A stretch of 64,000 nt of DNA from Tipula vernalis (Eukaryota; Arthropoda; Insecta; Diptera; Tipulidae), in the NCBI GenBank assembly GCA_958295665.1, contig OY282558.1, forward strand, positions 48,615,389 to 48,679,388. Direction: 5' to 3'. Position 1 is the stretch's first letter; each line of letters begins with the position of its first letter. A program made the position numbers and the translations under genes. Below, in pieces: positions 35,265 through 46,380 of this stretch. A model generated the notes under the pieces. It did no database searches, was not told the origin of the DNA, and saw nothing but the letters and a program-made list of their open reading frames with translations.

Positions 35265-36050
35265 TTGAATTACTGTATAATTCCACTGTCTAGAAACTGT
35301 TAGATTTTCCTCTACGTCTTTTTTGCAATGATGAATTTTCGTTTGTCGTGGTAATTATGTGCTTTATTACTGTCGATAAAGAGTTTTTCGTCCTGTTTCA
35401 ATAGCACTGCTTGGTTTTAAAGCCTAATTTTGCTACACTTTTAAGCGGTTCCGGATTATTTGTTAATAAGTTTACCGTTATTTTAAGGTTTTTGGCTTTG
35501 TATATACCCGGACTTATAGTGATATTTTCGTTTAGTTTTATATACTCAATACTAGTAAAATTGGAGTATTTTATTATTTAGACTTATTGTGCCTAATTTG
35601 TAATCTAATTTGGCATTCATTTTTGCCATGGACTGAGTTCTAGCAACCTAAAAAAGGCGTAAGCTACTTCAACATTTTCTGGTTTTGCCGCTTGACCATA
35701 AGCGAAGTAAGGTTTTTCAATCCTGCTATGAATGCTCCTGAGGCATTTTCTTCTATAAAAGGACCAATGGCTATCCAATAATTATTATATTTTTTGTTTT
35801 GCGAGTATTTTTAGGTTCTGCACAATTTTTCTTTGTTTTATTAAAATATTGATGAATAGAAAAATTGTTTATTTGTTTCAAGAGCGATTCCCTAAGAGCT
35901 TTGCGGATTGCCCGAGTCTGTACGTATAGGTTAAGCTGCTGTTTCAGGACTAATGATGCGAAGACATTTATTATTTTGTCTTGTTCTGTTTTTAGCTACA
36001 CCGTGAGCTGCTTTCGATTTCCATCGAACAATTGGATCGTCGATTTAGTA
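35265..36050 (-). pseudogene. gag: Gypsy gag/protease remnants
   Basis: Minus-strand fragments resemble gypsy-like Gag: a QLNLYVQTRAIRKALRESLL stretch (about 35940-35880) and RIEKPYFAYGQAAKPENVEV, AYAFF (about 35730-35650). Next come MAKMNAKLDYKLGTISLNN-like sequence (about 35630-35580) and a linker reaching FLDSGIIQ (about 35290), which abuts the non-LTR insertion. Many stops. Homology to the left of each block is weak, so the exact Gag limits are uncertain. Confidence 0.5.
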
Positions 36051-36107
36051 GAATTCGGTTTTCGGAAGAAGTCTATTTTGTATCCTTATTATCGTTCACT
36101 ACATAAC

Positions 36108-36135
36108 TGTAATATCCATACAACGTCTTTTAGGT
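36108..36135 (+). repeat. Stub of the 5' LTR
   Basis: TGTAATATCCATACAACGTC plus TTTTAGGT matches the first 27 bases of the 3' LTR at 40111, then jumps straight to the primer-binding site. Nearly all of the 5' LTR, including the promoter and poly(A) region, is deleted. Confidence 0.75.
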
Positions 36136-36145
36136 TGGCGACGAG
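36136..36145 (+). promoter_or_regulatory. Primer-binding site, tRNA-Ser type
   Basis: TGGCGACGAG is complementary to the 3' end expected of the insect tRNA-Ser whose 5' end is CTCGTCG-complementary (GACGAG...). The same decamer sits at 61445-61454 in the second mag-like element. Confidence 0.6.
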
Positions 36146-36341
36146 TATAAAAACAATTAGCAACGAGATTGATAAAGTAAAACCAAAATTCAACATTAAA
36201 ATTCAAAAACCAGATTAAAAAATTAACATAGATGCAGAACAATTTAAAATATTTCTTGCAACAAAAGCAGCTCAACAAAAACAGTTAATCGAAGCTCTTC
36301 TAACGGGAAATAAGACACATGTAGGAAGTGATAATAATTAT

Positions 36342-37216
36342 GTGTTCGACAATTTCGACACCAAAAAGGAACCGTTTCAACAATACATCCAGCGTCTTGA
36401 AATATATTTCGACCTCACAAAGATAAAAGAAGACAAAGGAAAATGCAAGGCAATATTTTTAAACTGTATTGGACCGGAATGTTACAGTATTATGTCAAAT
36501 TTAATTGCACCAAAATCACCAATGGAAGAGGAATACGATGATTTGGTGAAAATATTGAAAAACCACTTAAGTCCAGAACCGAATTTATTAGTGGAAAGAC
36601 ATCGGTTGTTAACACGAAATCAAAAACCAAATGAATCAATCGTAGATTACGTAGCAGCCATTCAAGGATTCGTACCAATATGCAAACTCAACTGCAAGGA
36701 ATGTCCCGCGTCAATTGCGGATACATTCTTACTGTCGCAATTCATCAGAGGAATTAGTGACACTCAATCAGAACAATGTTGCTACAAGCCGGGAAATTGG
36801 AATTTAAAGGAAACGTGGAATTGGCGTGGGCATCAGAGGCATCAAAGATAGATTGCAAGGAAATTGCAAATCAAAATCCACAACAACAGGGTGATAGGGA
36901 TGTGAGCAAAATTACAAATAATCGACAATCAAGAAGCCATATCCGTAACCGAAACAGCCAGAATCACAACTCCAGACAAAGAAATCAATCAAGACCACAT
37001 GGTCGAGTCAATTTTAAAGAACTAGGATTAACGGGTCTGTGTTTACGATGTGCGCGCGACAATCACGATACCAGCAATTGCAAGATCAATAGAGAAAGAC
37101 TTCACTGCAAACAATGCAAGAAAGTAGGTCATGTAGAGAGAGTATGTATTACGACTTTATTAAAAAATGGAGGTGTGGCCAACACACAACTTTCTTTTAC
37201 GAACAGAGAATTTTGA
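36342..37216 (+). pseudogene. gag: Gag of the mag-like element with two CCHC knuckles
   Basis: The capsid part reads FDTKKEPFQQYIQRLEIYFD, KCKAIFLNCIGPECYSIMSN, LIAPKSP and LVERHRLLTRNQKPNESIVD, typical of mag-like Gag. A frameshift near 36775-36800 moves to the frame that carries the basic linker and two zinc knuckles, CLRCARDNHDTSNC and CKQCKKVGHVERVC (37038-37150). The family A element begins at about 37170, and the last 15 codons of the open frame belong to it, not to Gag. Confidence 0.8.
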
Positions 37217-37983
37217 GAAATTTTATTTTTTTTAATTTTTTAATTTTTAAATTTTTAAATTTTTTTTTTTAATTTTTTATTTTTTAGTTTTATTTGTTTT
37301 TAATTTTTGTAAACATTTTGTTTTCAGTAGTTTTTTGTAAACCTTATACTTTTTAAGATATTTGCAAAATAAATTTTCTGGACCCAGTGGTCACTCCACT
37401 TCCGGTTAGCCGATTTGGAGTAAAATTCACTGGGACCTCCCAATTTATCAAAAAAGCTTAAATCTGAAGTTTCAGTTCGATTGGTTAAACCATCTGGGCT
37501 GTAGAGAGGACACAGACAGACTGACAGACTGACAGACTGACAGACTGACAGACTGACAGACTGACAGACTGACAGACTGACAGACTGACAGACTGGCATA
37601 CTGACAGACTGACAGACTGACAGACTGACAGACTGACAGACTGACAGACTGACAGACTGACAGACTGACAGACTGACAGACTGACAGACTGACAGACTGA
37701 CAGACTGACAGACTGACAGACTGACAGACTGACAGACTGACAGACTGACAGACTGACAGACTGACAGACTGACAGACTGACAGACTGACAGACTGACAGA
37801 CTGACAGACTGACAGACTGACAGACTGACAGACTGACAGACTGACAGACTGACAGACAGACACCATTTCGAAACCCACTTTTTCGGACTCAGGGGACCTC
37901 AAAACAAATAAATCTCTAAAAATCTCAAGGTCCAAAATTTTCATGATTACTATACTTTATTTTACTAGAGTAAAAGAAAGTAA
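37170..37983 (+). mobile_element. Family A dispersed element, copy 2
   Basis: It has the same layout as copy 1: GAGGTGTGGCCAACACAC, the 12-bp inverted repeats ACTTTCTTTTAC (37189-37200) and GTAAAAGAAAGT (37970-37981), the T/A-rich tract, the minisatellite and the CCAAAATTTTCAT end. Before the last inverted repeat it keeps about 20 bp (TACTATACTTTATTTTA) that copy 1 lacks. It interrupts a retrotransposon between Gag and protease, which shows that family A is mobile. Confidence 0.85.
37512..37862. repeat. 8-bp minisatellite (GACAGACT)n, about 43 units
   Basis: Almost uniform GACAGACT units with very few variants (one GGCATACT near 37590). It is more homogeneous than the copy 1 array, suggesting a younger or recently re-expanded array. 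Confidence 0.95.
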
Positions 37984-38052
37984 TAACAAAATAGCTATAA
38001 GCACAGTGAATTCTCAAGTAAATGAAAATTATATCCAGAATGTGTATGATGT

Positions 38053-38721
38053 GTGTATACAAATTATTCAAGATCCAGTAATCAAGCAGAGAAATATTAC
38101 GTAAATATCGGAATAGAAGGAAAGGACCAGCAATTCGAAGTTGATTCGGGAGCAGGATACACTATGATTCCGAAGGACACTTTTGAGAATCTCAATATTT
38201 TAAATCCAGTGAGACAGACAAACATAGAATTCCGATCATATCTCAAAGAAATTTTTAAACCTCATGGAGTAGTAACGGTAGAGGCGACACAAAAGGATAA
38301 AATAATTACGGAAGAAATGTATTTAGTCGATACAGGACGACAAGCTATTTTCGGAAGTACATGGATTCGAAATCTCAACATCAATTTACAAGAATTAGAT
38401 GGGAAGAATGCAGGTGAATTAGTAAATGAAATTCTGTCAACTGAAAATGTCGAAGAGGACATTCGCAAACTCAAGAAAAAATATAGTGAAATTTTTGAAC
38501 AAAAAGTGGGGAAAATTCCAGATGTCCAATGTTCACTAAAACTTAGACCAGATTCTAAACCAATATTTCAAAAAGCAAGAGAATTACCGTTTTTACGAAG
38601 AGAACAAATCGAAAAGGAATTAAACATTCTTGAACAAGAAGGAATAATTACGAAGGTTAATACATCCGATTGGGGATCATCGTTAGTATGTATTCCAAAA
38701 CCAGAAAATCAAGTTCCGTAA
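38053..38721 (+). pseudogene. pol: Protease and start of RT, mag-like element
   Basis: The frame opens right after family A. YYVNIGIEGKDQQFEVDSGA then GYTMIP (about 38096-38170) is the aspartic protease with a D-S-G active site, a normal variant of D-T-G. IFGSTWIRNLNINL closes the protease. A linker leads to the RT N-terminus: PIFQKARELPF, EKELNILEQEGIITKVNTSD and WGSSLVCIPKPE. A small deletion then ends the frame at 38721, losing the RT block that normally contains R-CVDY. Confidence 0.8.
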
Positions 38722-39740
38722 ACAGACTACTCGAAGACGCACATTACCCGATTCCGCGCATTGAGGAAATTCTTAACAAATTAAAAAATTCTAAGTACTT
38801 TTGTACATTAGATTTATTCAAAGCGTATCATGATGTCCAAATGGACGAGGATAGTGCAAAAATTCAAACGATAATCACACATAAGGGTACTTACAAATTC
38901 AACAGACTAGCGTTTGTCATTAAAATGGCTCCAAGCGAATTTCATCGAATACTAGACCAGATGCTTCAAGGTCTGGATGGTACGTCAACATACTTCGATG
39001 ATATCGTAATCCAAGGATCAAATTACAACGAGTGTTACCGGCGCCTTATTGATTGTAACGACCGGTTGAAAAAATACAACCTTCATATTAATGCGAAAAA
39101 ATGCAAATTCTTCCAGACGAAAATCAATTATCTGGGATATCAGATCGAACAAAATAAAATATCAAAGGCTCCAGAGAAAATAAAGGCGGTAATGGACGCA
39201 CCACGTCCGAAGAACTCTCGCGAAGTTCAACAATTTCTTGGACAAATCACGTATTATTCGAAATTCATTAAAGATGTAGCTACACTCACACATCCACTTC
39301 GCTTGCTTCTACATAGTAAAGTAAAATTTCGTTGGACAGCAAAGTGTGAAGCAGCATTTATGAGATTAAAAACAGAAATAGCAAGTGATAAAATTTTACT
39401 GCCATTCAATCCAGCGACAAACGGGCAGGCAGAAGGTTATGTGCAGACTTTCAAGGATAAGTTAAAAGCAATAGAAAATGAAGGTAGGTTCTATCGGAGA
39501 TATCGAACTACACCTTTAAATAACGGAAAAAGTCCAGCAGAAAATCTGTTCCAGAGAAAACTCAGAATGAAACTTGATGCATTTCTACCATCAGGTCATA
39601 CTGCCAATAAAGCCAATGAGAACATAGAAGTCAAGCGCAAATTAAGTGTGGGAGACAAAGTAATTTCTCGTAATTATATAGGTCCCGTAAAATGGCTTCC
39701 AGGTATTGTATTACACAAATTTGGACGACTTCACTATTAA
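38715..39740 (+). pseudogene. pol: RT fused by deletion to the integrase C-terminus
   Basis: RT continues: VNRLLEDAHYPIPRIEEIL, FCTLDLFKAYHDVQMDEDSA, MAPSEFHRILDQML, the catalytic box TYFDDIVIQ (about 38987-39012), and the thumb with FLGQITYYSKFIKDVATLTH. Near 39405-39415 the text jumps from the first residues of RNase H (DKILLPFNP) directly into ATNGQAEGYVQTFKDKLKAI, the segment after the third catalytic residue region of integrase, and on to KLSVGDKVISRNY and GPVKWLPGIV. RNase H and most of integrase are therefore missing. The fused frame stays open for over 300 codons. Confidence 0.85.
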
Positions 39741-40110
39741 GTAAAGTTGGATACGGGGTACCGATTGAAAAAGCACATCAATCAATTAAAAAGCACGGAT
39801 TGCAATTAATCCAAGTAAACAACAACCACGAGTAACATTTAATCTACCAATTCGAAATCCAATCCGTCAATATCATAAAAACAGCACTCCGAGTCGATAT
39901 CAATCAAACATTACCAACAGAAGAGAAGAATCATCAGGTATAGAAGAATTCAAAGGAAATAATACTTCAATAAATATTCCATAGCAAGAAGTTCACCCTA
40001 ATACAAGCAACGATCTTCCAAGGCGATCAGGTAGAGAGCGACATCCTCCAACATACTTACAAGACTACCATTTGGAATAGCCGAGAAGTGATCCAATAAG
40101 TGTGGGAGAC

Positions 40111-40290
40111 TGCAATATCCATACAATGTCTTTTAGGATTAACCTTTTAATGAGTAAACTATATTGATAATATCCAATATGTTTATTGGGTTCAACCATC
40201 TGTCAGATGTATATTATATTACAACCAAAAAATAAAAGCATATCCTAAAAATTCAAGTAACAATCAACAGTGTGTATTATTTAATTCAAT
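40111..40290 (+). repeat. 3' LTR of the mag-like element (end uncertain)
   Basis: It starts TGCAATATCCATACAATGTC after the purine tract. An AATAAA lies at about 40230. The sequence then runs into the (AT)n tract at 40291, so the LTR end cannot be set; CAATCAACA at about 40262-40270 is a possible end. Confidence 0.55.
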
Positions 40291-42127
<1,837 letters not shown>

Positions 42128-42468
42128 CCCTGTAAGTTAACCGAAAGTAAAAGATTACTTTATTAACAATATAGCCGACAGTAAAAAATTTAGTGGCTAT
42201 CAGCTGAAAGTAAACAGGTTACATAAATTGTCAGAAAAACTTTTGTAAAAAAGTCTTACGTGGGAAACTTTGTTCGTACCTACTCGTGGAAAGTATCGGA
42301 AAATTAGAAGCATCCAAACAATTAGAATCAAATCAGCCTCTAGAGTTGTATATCTGAAAATGAATCGTCTTGATTTGATTTGTAAATAGCCGCTAGAAAA
42401 CATTTCAAGTTTTCCGTAGGAAATCTTGGAAAATTACATTTTCCAAAAATCATTCGAAAATTGGTATA

Positions 42469-43580
42469 AAATCACCCAAACTGTTAAAGTTCGCGGCCGA
42501 AAGTAAAAAATCGATATTGCAGATTGCGTTAGTCCAGCAGAAAGTAAAAAGGACGGTAATGCAGATTGTGCGTTCCCAACCGAAAGTAAAAACAAATCGA
42601 TAATGAAGATTGTGTTTTCCCATCCTGACCCTGTTAAAGTTAGGCAAAAGTTGGAGATCTATTTTATTGATGTGACTTTAAAAAAGTTCAGTTCAAGTTT
42701 CCCGTGGGAAATCTCGGAAAATTCCATTTTCTAAAAATCGTTAGAAAATTTGTATAAAATCAGCCTCTAGAGTGTTATGTCTGTAGACCGATTGAATTGA
42801 TGTGACTTGTCAATAGCTATTGCAGGATAAAAGTTCCGTTCAAATTCAATAAAATCGGCGTCTATGTGACTTGTCAATATCTGTTGCAGGAAAAAAATAA
42901 GTTAAAGTCAATAGAAGCTGATTTTATTCAAGTTTTCTAATAATTTTTGGAAAATCAAATTTTCCAAAATTTCCCACGGGAAACTTGAACTGAATTTTTT
43001 TTCCTGTGATAGCTGTTGACAAGTCACATCAATAAAATACATCTCCAGACATAACACTCTAGAGGCTGATCTGATGCAAATTTTCAAATGGTGTTTGGAA
43101 AATCGAATTTTCCGAGGTTTCCCACGGGAAACTTGAACTGTTTTTTTCCACGATAGCTATCGACAAGTCACATCAATACAATTCATCTCCAGATATAATA
43201 CTCTAGAGGCTGATTTCATACATTCATTTGTTACTTTCGGCTGACAACTTTTCCAAATTTTCCGAGATTTCCCACTGGAAACTTAAACTGATTTTTTTTC
43301 CTGCGATAGGTACTGTCAAGTCACAATAGCTATTGACAAATCACATAAAAACGATTCAACTTCAGATATACACTCTAGAGGCTGATTTTATTCCAATTTT
43401 GTGGATTCTTCTGATTTTCCGATATTTCCACGACTAGGTTAAACAAAGTTTTCCAAAGTTTTCTCCAATTTACTTTCGGCTGATAACCACGAAATTGTTT
43501 ATTTTCGGCTGAAATATTAATAGCATAATCGGCATTATCGACTTTTTGCTTTCGGTTAACTTTAACAGGGTAAATCACCC
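42469..43580. mobile_element. Nested Foldback-like copy with 9-bp target duplication AAATCACCC
   Basis: AAATCACCC occurs at 42469-42477 and 43572-43580, flanking a 1,094-bp segment. It starts AAACTGTTAAAGTTCGCGGC and ends GGTTAACTTTAACAGGGT, so the ends are inverted repeats. Inside are AGTAAAAAATCGATATTGCAG-type subterminal modules, CCGAAAGTAAA motifs, direct 143-bp monomers (about 42660-42890) and inverted ones (about 42905-43430). A 9-bp duplication is what Drosophila FB and Mutator-type elements make. Separately, 42128-42370 also pairs with the reverse of 43330-43570, so the outer left arm and inner right arm are close relatives. Confidence 0.7.
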
Positions 43581-44422
43581 CCTAGAGTATTTTGTCTGAA
43601 GATGGATTGCATTGATGTGGCTTATCAATAACTATCGCAGCAAAAAAAATTCAGTTCATGTTTCCCGTGCGAAATCTGGGAAAATTCGATTTTATATAAA
43701 TCATTAGAAATTTTGTATATTTTAGTATATGTAAAATCCTCCCTCTTGGGTGTTATGTCTAGAGATAGATTGCATTGATGTGACTTGTCAATAGTTAATG
43801 TAGGACAAAAATTCAGTTCAGTTTCCCATGGTAAGTCTGGAAAGTGTGATAAAGTTTCCAGCCGTAAGTAAAAAATGATTGCATAAAATCAAGCTCTAGA
43901 GTGTTATGTCTGGCGATGGATTGTCTAATAATGTTTCTAATGATTTTTGTAAAATCGAATTTTCTCAGATCCCCCACGGAAACTTAAACGGAATTTTTTT
44001 TCCTACAATAGGTCACATCAATGCAATCCATTTCCAGACATAATACTCTAGAGGCTGATTTTATAGCAATTTTAAATATTTTTTTGGTTTCGCAAATTTT
44101 CCACAATTTTCCACGAGGAACTGGAGGACGACTGTGAAATTTTTAACACATAACACAACTGAATATGTATTGGTGCGGTATTTATATAGTAGGTAAACAA
44201 ATTGTTATTTACAAAATTATTCTAAAAAGGGAGATTGTAATTCACTGTAATTAAGATTGATCAGAGAATTTTTGTGGATTTAGCTGATGGAATATGTTGA
44301 AATGTTAGTGAATTTTACGATATATATGTGAAATTTTGTTACTCATTGTATTTAAGATTTATAAAATCACAAAGGTTTCCGCGGATATGACATGAGCTGA
44401 TAGTTAGATAAATGCATCCTCT

Positions 44423-44695
44423 TTGAAACAAAAACAGTCCCATCTACATACAGTGGTGAAAATGATTAGAGATTTCACTGTTGAGAAAGTGCCTGTACTA
44501 AGAAATGGGGTTTCAAAGGTATACGGAGAAGAAACTATATCCGTGGTTAATACATATGGATTTGATACGCTTACGGAAATTTTTGTTTGCATGTGTATCG
44601 ACATCGAATCTTTAAAACTTAATTTTTGTGAAGTAAATAACAGATTTTTTCAAGTTTATTTCAAGGATTGTTGCATCGAAAAACTTATGTTTTGA
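44423..44695 (+). pseudogene. Uncharacterised frame 1 of the TIR element
   Basis: The 90-codon frame starts inside the left inverted repeat (ATG at 44423). It contains RNGVSKVYGEETISVV then NTYGFDTLTEIFVCMCID. From memory, an NTYxFDSL-type motif is shared by a multicopy, transposon-associated insect protein family of unknown function, but this is only an impression. It ends at a TGA in front of frame 2, which is probably the same protein after a break. Confidence 0.4.
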
Positions 44696-44729
44696 AACAT
44701 AAGATACACACACAAATGTATTATTCGAT

Positions 44730-45110
44730 GTGTTGAAAGGTATAAAATGTGTGCAGAATTGTGAACATACTACACAAACTAAATGTATGGAATGTCAAAT
44801 AACCTATCTAATTAATAAAATGGTTCCCAAACCTACATCGGTTTATCAAAAGTGCTTAGAAGAATATGTGGTCCGAGTTCGAAATTCATCCAGTTGTTAT
44901 TTGCCGTTTGATATATTCACAGTAAATGAAAATTCGCTTCGCAACATACAAAATTCAATATCGTTCGGAGCTTTAACATGCTCCGGATGTGTAGGAAACT
45001 TAAAAGTGGAAAAAATAGTTACTCACTATAGAATAGCTATAGCAGATGTGCAATCGCACAATAACGTCAACTGCGATATAAAAATTTGTGACAATGAAGA
45101 AAAAATTTAG
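44730..45110 (+). pseudogene. Uncharacterised Cys-rich frame 2 of the TIR element
   Basis: 126 codons, opening without a convincing ATG (TTG at 44730; the first ATG is later). Cysteines are spaced CVQNC, CEHTTQTKCMEC, CLEEY, SSSCYL, then LTCSGC followed by VGNLKVEKIVTHYRIAI, suggesting a zinc-binding fold. It ends at TAG 45108-45110, 300 bp before the right inverted repeat. With frame 1 it forms the only coding matter in the element. I do not recognise a catalytic triad or a DNA-binding domain. It could be an accessory gene of an unfamiliar transposon or a captured host gene. Confidence 0.4.
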
Positions 45111-45849
45111 CTGAATACCGAAGAACTCTTCTCAAAAGCAATAGTGCAATTACAAACAAAATTTAAAACACACACTAAACAGCCATTTAATAATACTGCC
45201 ATTTAGGCCCAATAATATTTTTGAAATATACAACGATTTAAGTAAGTTCTGCAAAGTAACAACAGATCAGAAGCGCGTTAATCCATCAATTTTGATTTAT
45301 TGTAAAAAATAAATTGTTCAACTATTTTTTATTATACTTAATGAAATTTTTAATCTGTTTGAAATTTTTAATAACAAAAGGGTCCACCCCACCGTATTAA
45401 GATATGACTATTTTTGTTTCAAAGAGGATGCATTTATCTAACTATCCGCTCATGTCATATCTGCGGAAAATCTCTGTGATTTTATGAAAGTAAATACAAA
45501 TATAAAATATTAATCTGTATTAACCTACATAAAATATTTTTAAAATTCAATTAAATTCTACAAATAAATTAAATTGTGGTATATTCAATAATACTTGTTT
45601 TTATTACATTGCTTTAACCTAGTGTATTACCAATACTTGCATAAACATTTTGTTAATTTTTGTAATTTGTGATAAAATTCACAGACTTACTGGAAGTAGG
45701 TTTTGCTACTTAAGAATATTGACAAAGGTCTTCGATGATTACAACTTATTTTTTTATTGTTGGCTGGGATAGGAAAATCTGCATTACCGATTTTTTACTT
45801 TCGGCTAACTTTAACACTATCTCAGTAACCTAACTAAGCAATTATTCAA

Positions 45850-46380
45850 TAAGCGTATTTTGTTGACCAAAATTTAATTTGAATTATTTTGGGTTTATTA
45901 TTTTTCCAAAAAAATAGCAAATTTGATTTAATTGACAAAAGCCAACCTTTCGAAATATACTTAGCGTATTTCCTTGACAAATTTACAACAATAATTGCAT
46001 AGGATAAATTCCCGCAAGAATAACATTAACCCCAAAAAAAAATTGGCTTTATTTAAATATAATCCTAATTCTTGGTTCTGATATCTGCCACCAGAGTCAT
46101 AATACATATTAAATTTATATTTTATTTCGAAAGGTTGGCTTTTGTCAAGTAAATCAAATTTGCTATTTTCTTGGAACAATAATAAATCCAAAATAATCGA
46201 TTTAAATTTTGGGCAACAAAATACGCTTAATATAAATTTAATATGTATTATGACTCTGGTGGCAGGTATCACAACCAAGAATTAGAATTATGTTTAAATA
46301 AACCCAATTTTTTTTGGGTATTCTAGCGGCGATTTATCCTATGCAATTGTTGTTGTAAATTTGTCAAGAAAATACGCTAA
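45850..46380. mobile_element. MITE inserted in reverse into a copy of itself (A-B-A'-B')
   Basis: Segment A (45850-45957) starts TAAGCGTATTTTGTTGACC and ends CCAACCTTTCGAAAT. B (45961-46128) starts TTAGCGTATTTCCTTGACA. A' (about 46126-46229) reverses A and ends AACAAAATACGCTTA. B' (46230-46380) reverses B and ends GTCAAGAAAATACGCTAA. The inner 45961-46229 is a complete copy (269 bp) with TIRs TTAGCGTATTT.../...AATACGCTTA. The outer A plus B' joins to a second copy of about 260 bp in the opposite orientation. Flanks of the inner copy share ATA. Confidence 0.8.

Larger units (their letters stand above)
33480..36060 (-). mobile_element. Ty3/gypsy relic (gypsy-like group), reverse, with two insertions
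   Basis: On the minus strand from about 36050 downward are Gag C-terminal motifs, a protease/RT linker, RT and RNase H in gypsy order. It is interrupted by a 5'-truncated non-LTR copy (34535-35257) inside the start of RT. A truncated family A copy (33904-34156) replaces the region between the RT palm and RNase H. Frames are heavily broken. No LTR identified. Confidence 0.75.
36108..40290 (+). mobile_element. Ty3/gypsy element (mag-like), internally deleted, with family A insertion
   Basis: The order is a 5' LTR stub (36108-36135), a primer-binding site, Gag (36342-37170), a family A insert (37170-37983), protease and RT (38053 onward), an internal deletion joining RT to the integrase tail, and a 3' LTR beginning TGCAATATCC at 40111 after the tract GTGTGGGAGAC. 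The LTR starts TGTAATATCCATACAACGTC and TGCAATATCCATACAATGTC match. Two CCHC knuckles and the tRNA-Ser-type primer site fit the mag-like group. Confidence 0.8.
44130..45683 (+). mobile_element. TIR element carrying Cys-rich coding remnants
   Basis: Strong inverted repeats lie at about 44358-44436 and 45408-45489, sharing GATATGACATGAGCKGATAG and TTAGATAAATGCATCCTCTT then TGAAACAAAAAYAG. Weaker inverted similarity reaches GACTGTGAAATTTTTAACAC (from 44131) and TTTTATCACAAATT-type sequence (to about 45680). It splits family B at ACTGGAGGA / ACTGGAAGT, a possible diverged 9-bp duplication. Between the strong repeats are two plus-strand frames. The class is not identified. Confidence 0.55.
42128..45826. 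mobile_element. Composite Foldback-like family B element with nested insertions
   Basis: The left end is CCCTGTAAGTTAACCGAAAG at 42128; the right end is TTTCGGCTAACTTTAACA at about 45808-45825. The body is arrays of about 143-bp monomers (GCCTCTAGAGTGTT, GATGTGACTTGTCAATAGCT, GGGAAATCTCGGAAAATT) in alternating direct and inverted blocks. Two things interrupt it: a second family B copy (42478-43571) with a 9-bp target duplication, and a different TIR element (about 44130-45683). Across the latter gap the text ...GAACTGGAG / ACTGGAAGTAGGTTTTGC continues as in the 8.4-kb copy. No transposase is encoded. Confidence 0.65.

Noticed and set aside
37324..37944. 206-codon frame with the same composition
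   Set aside because: Same minisatellite in family A copy 2.
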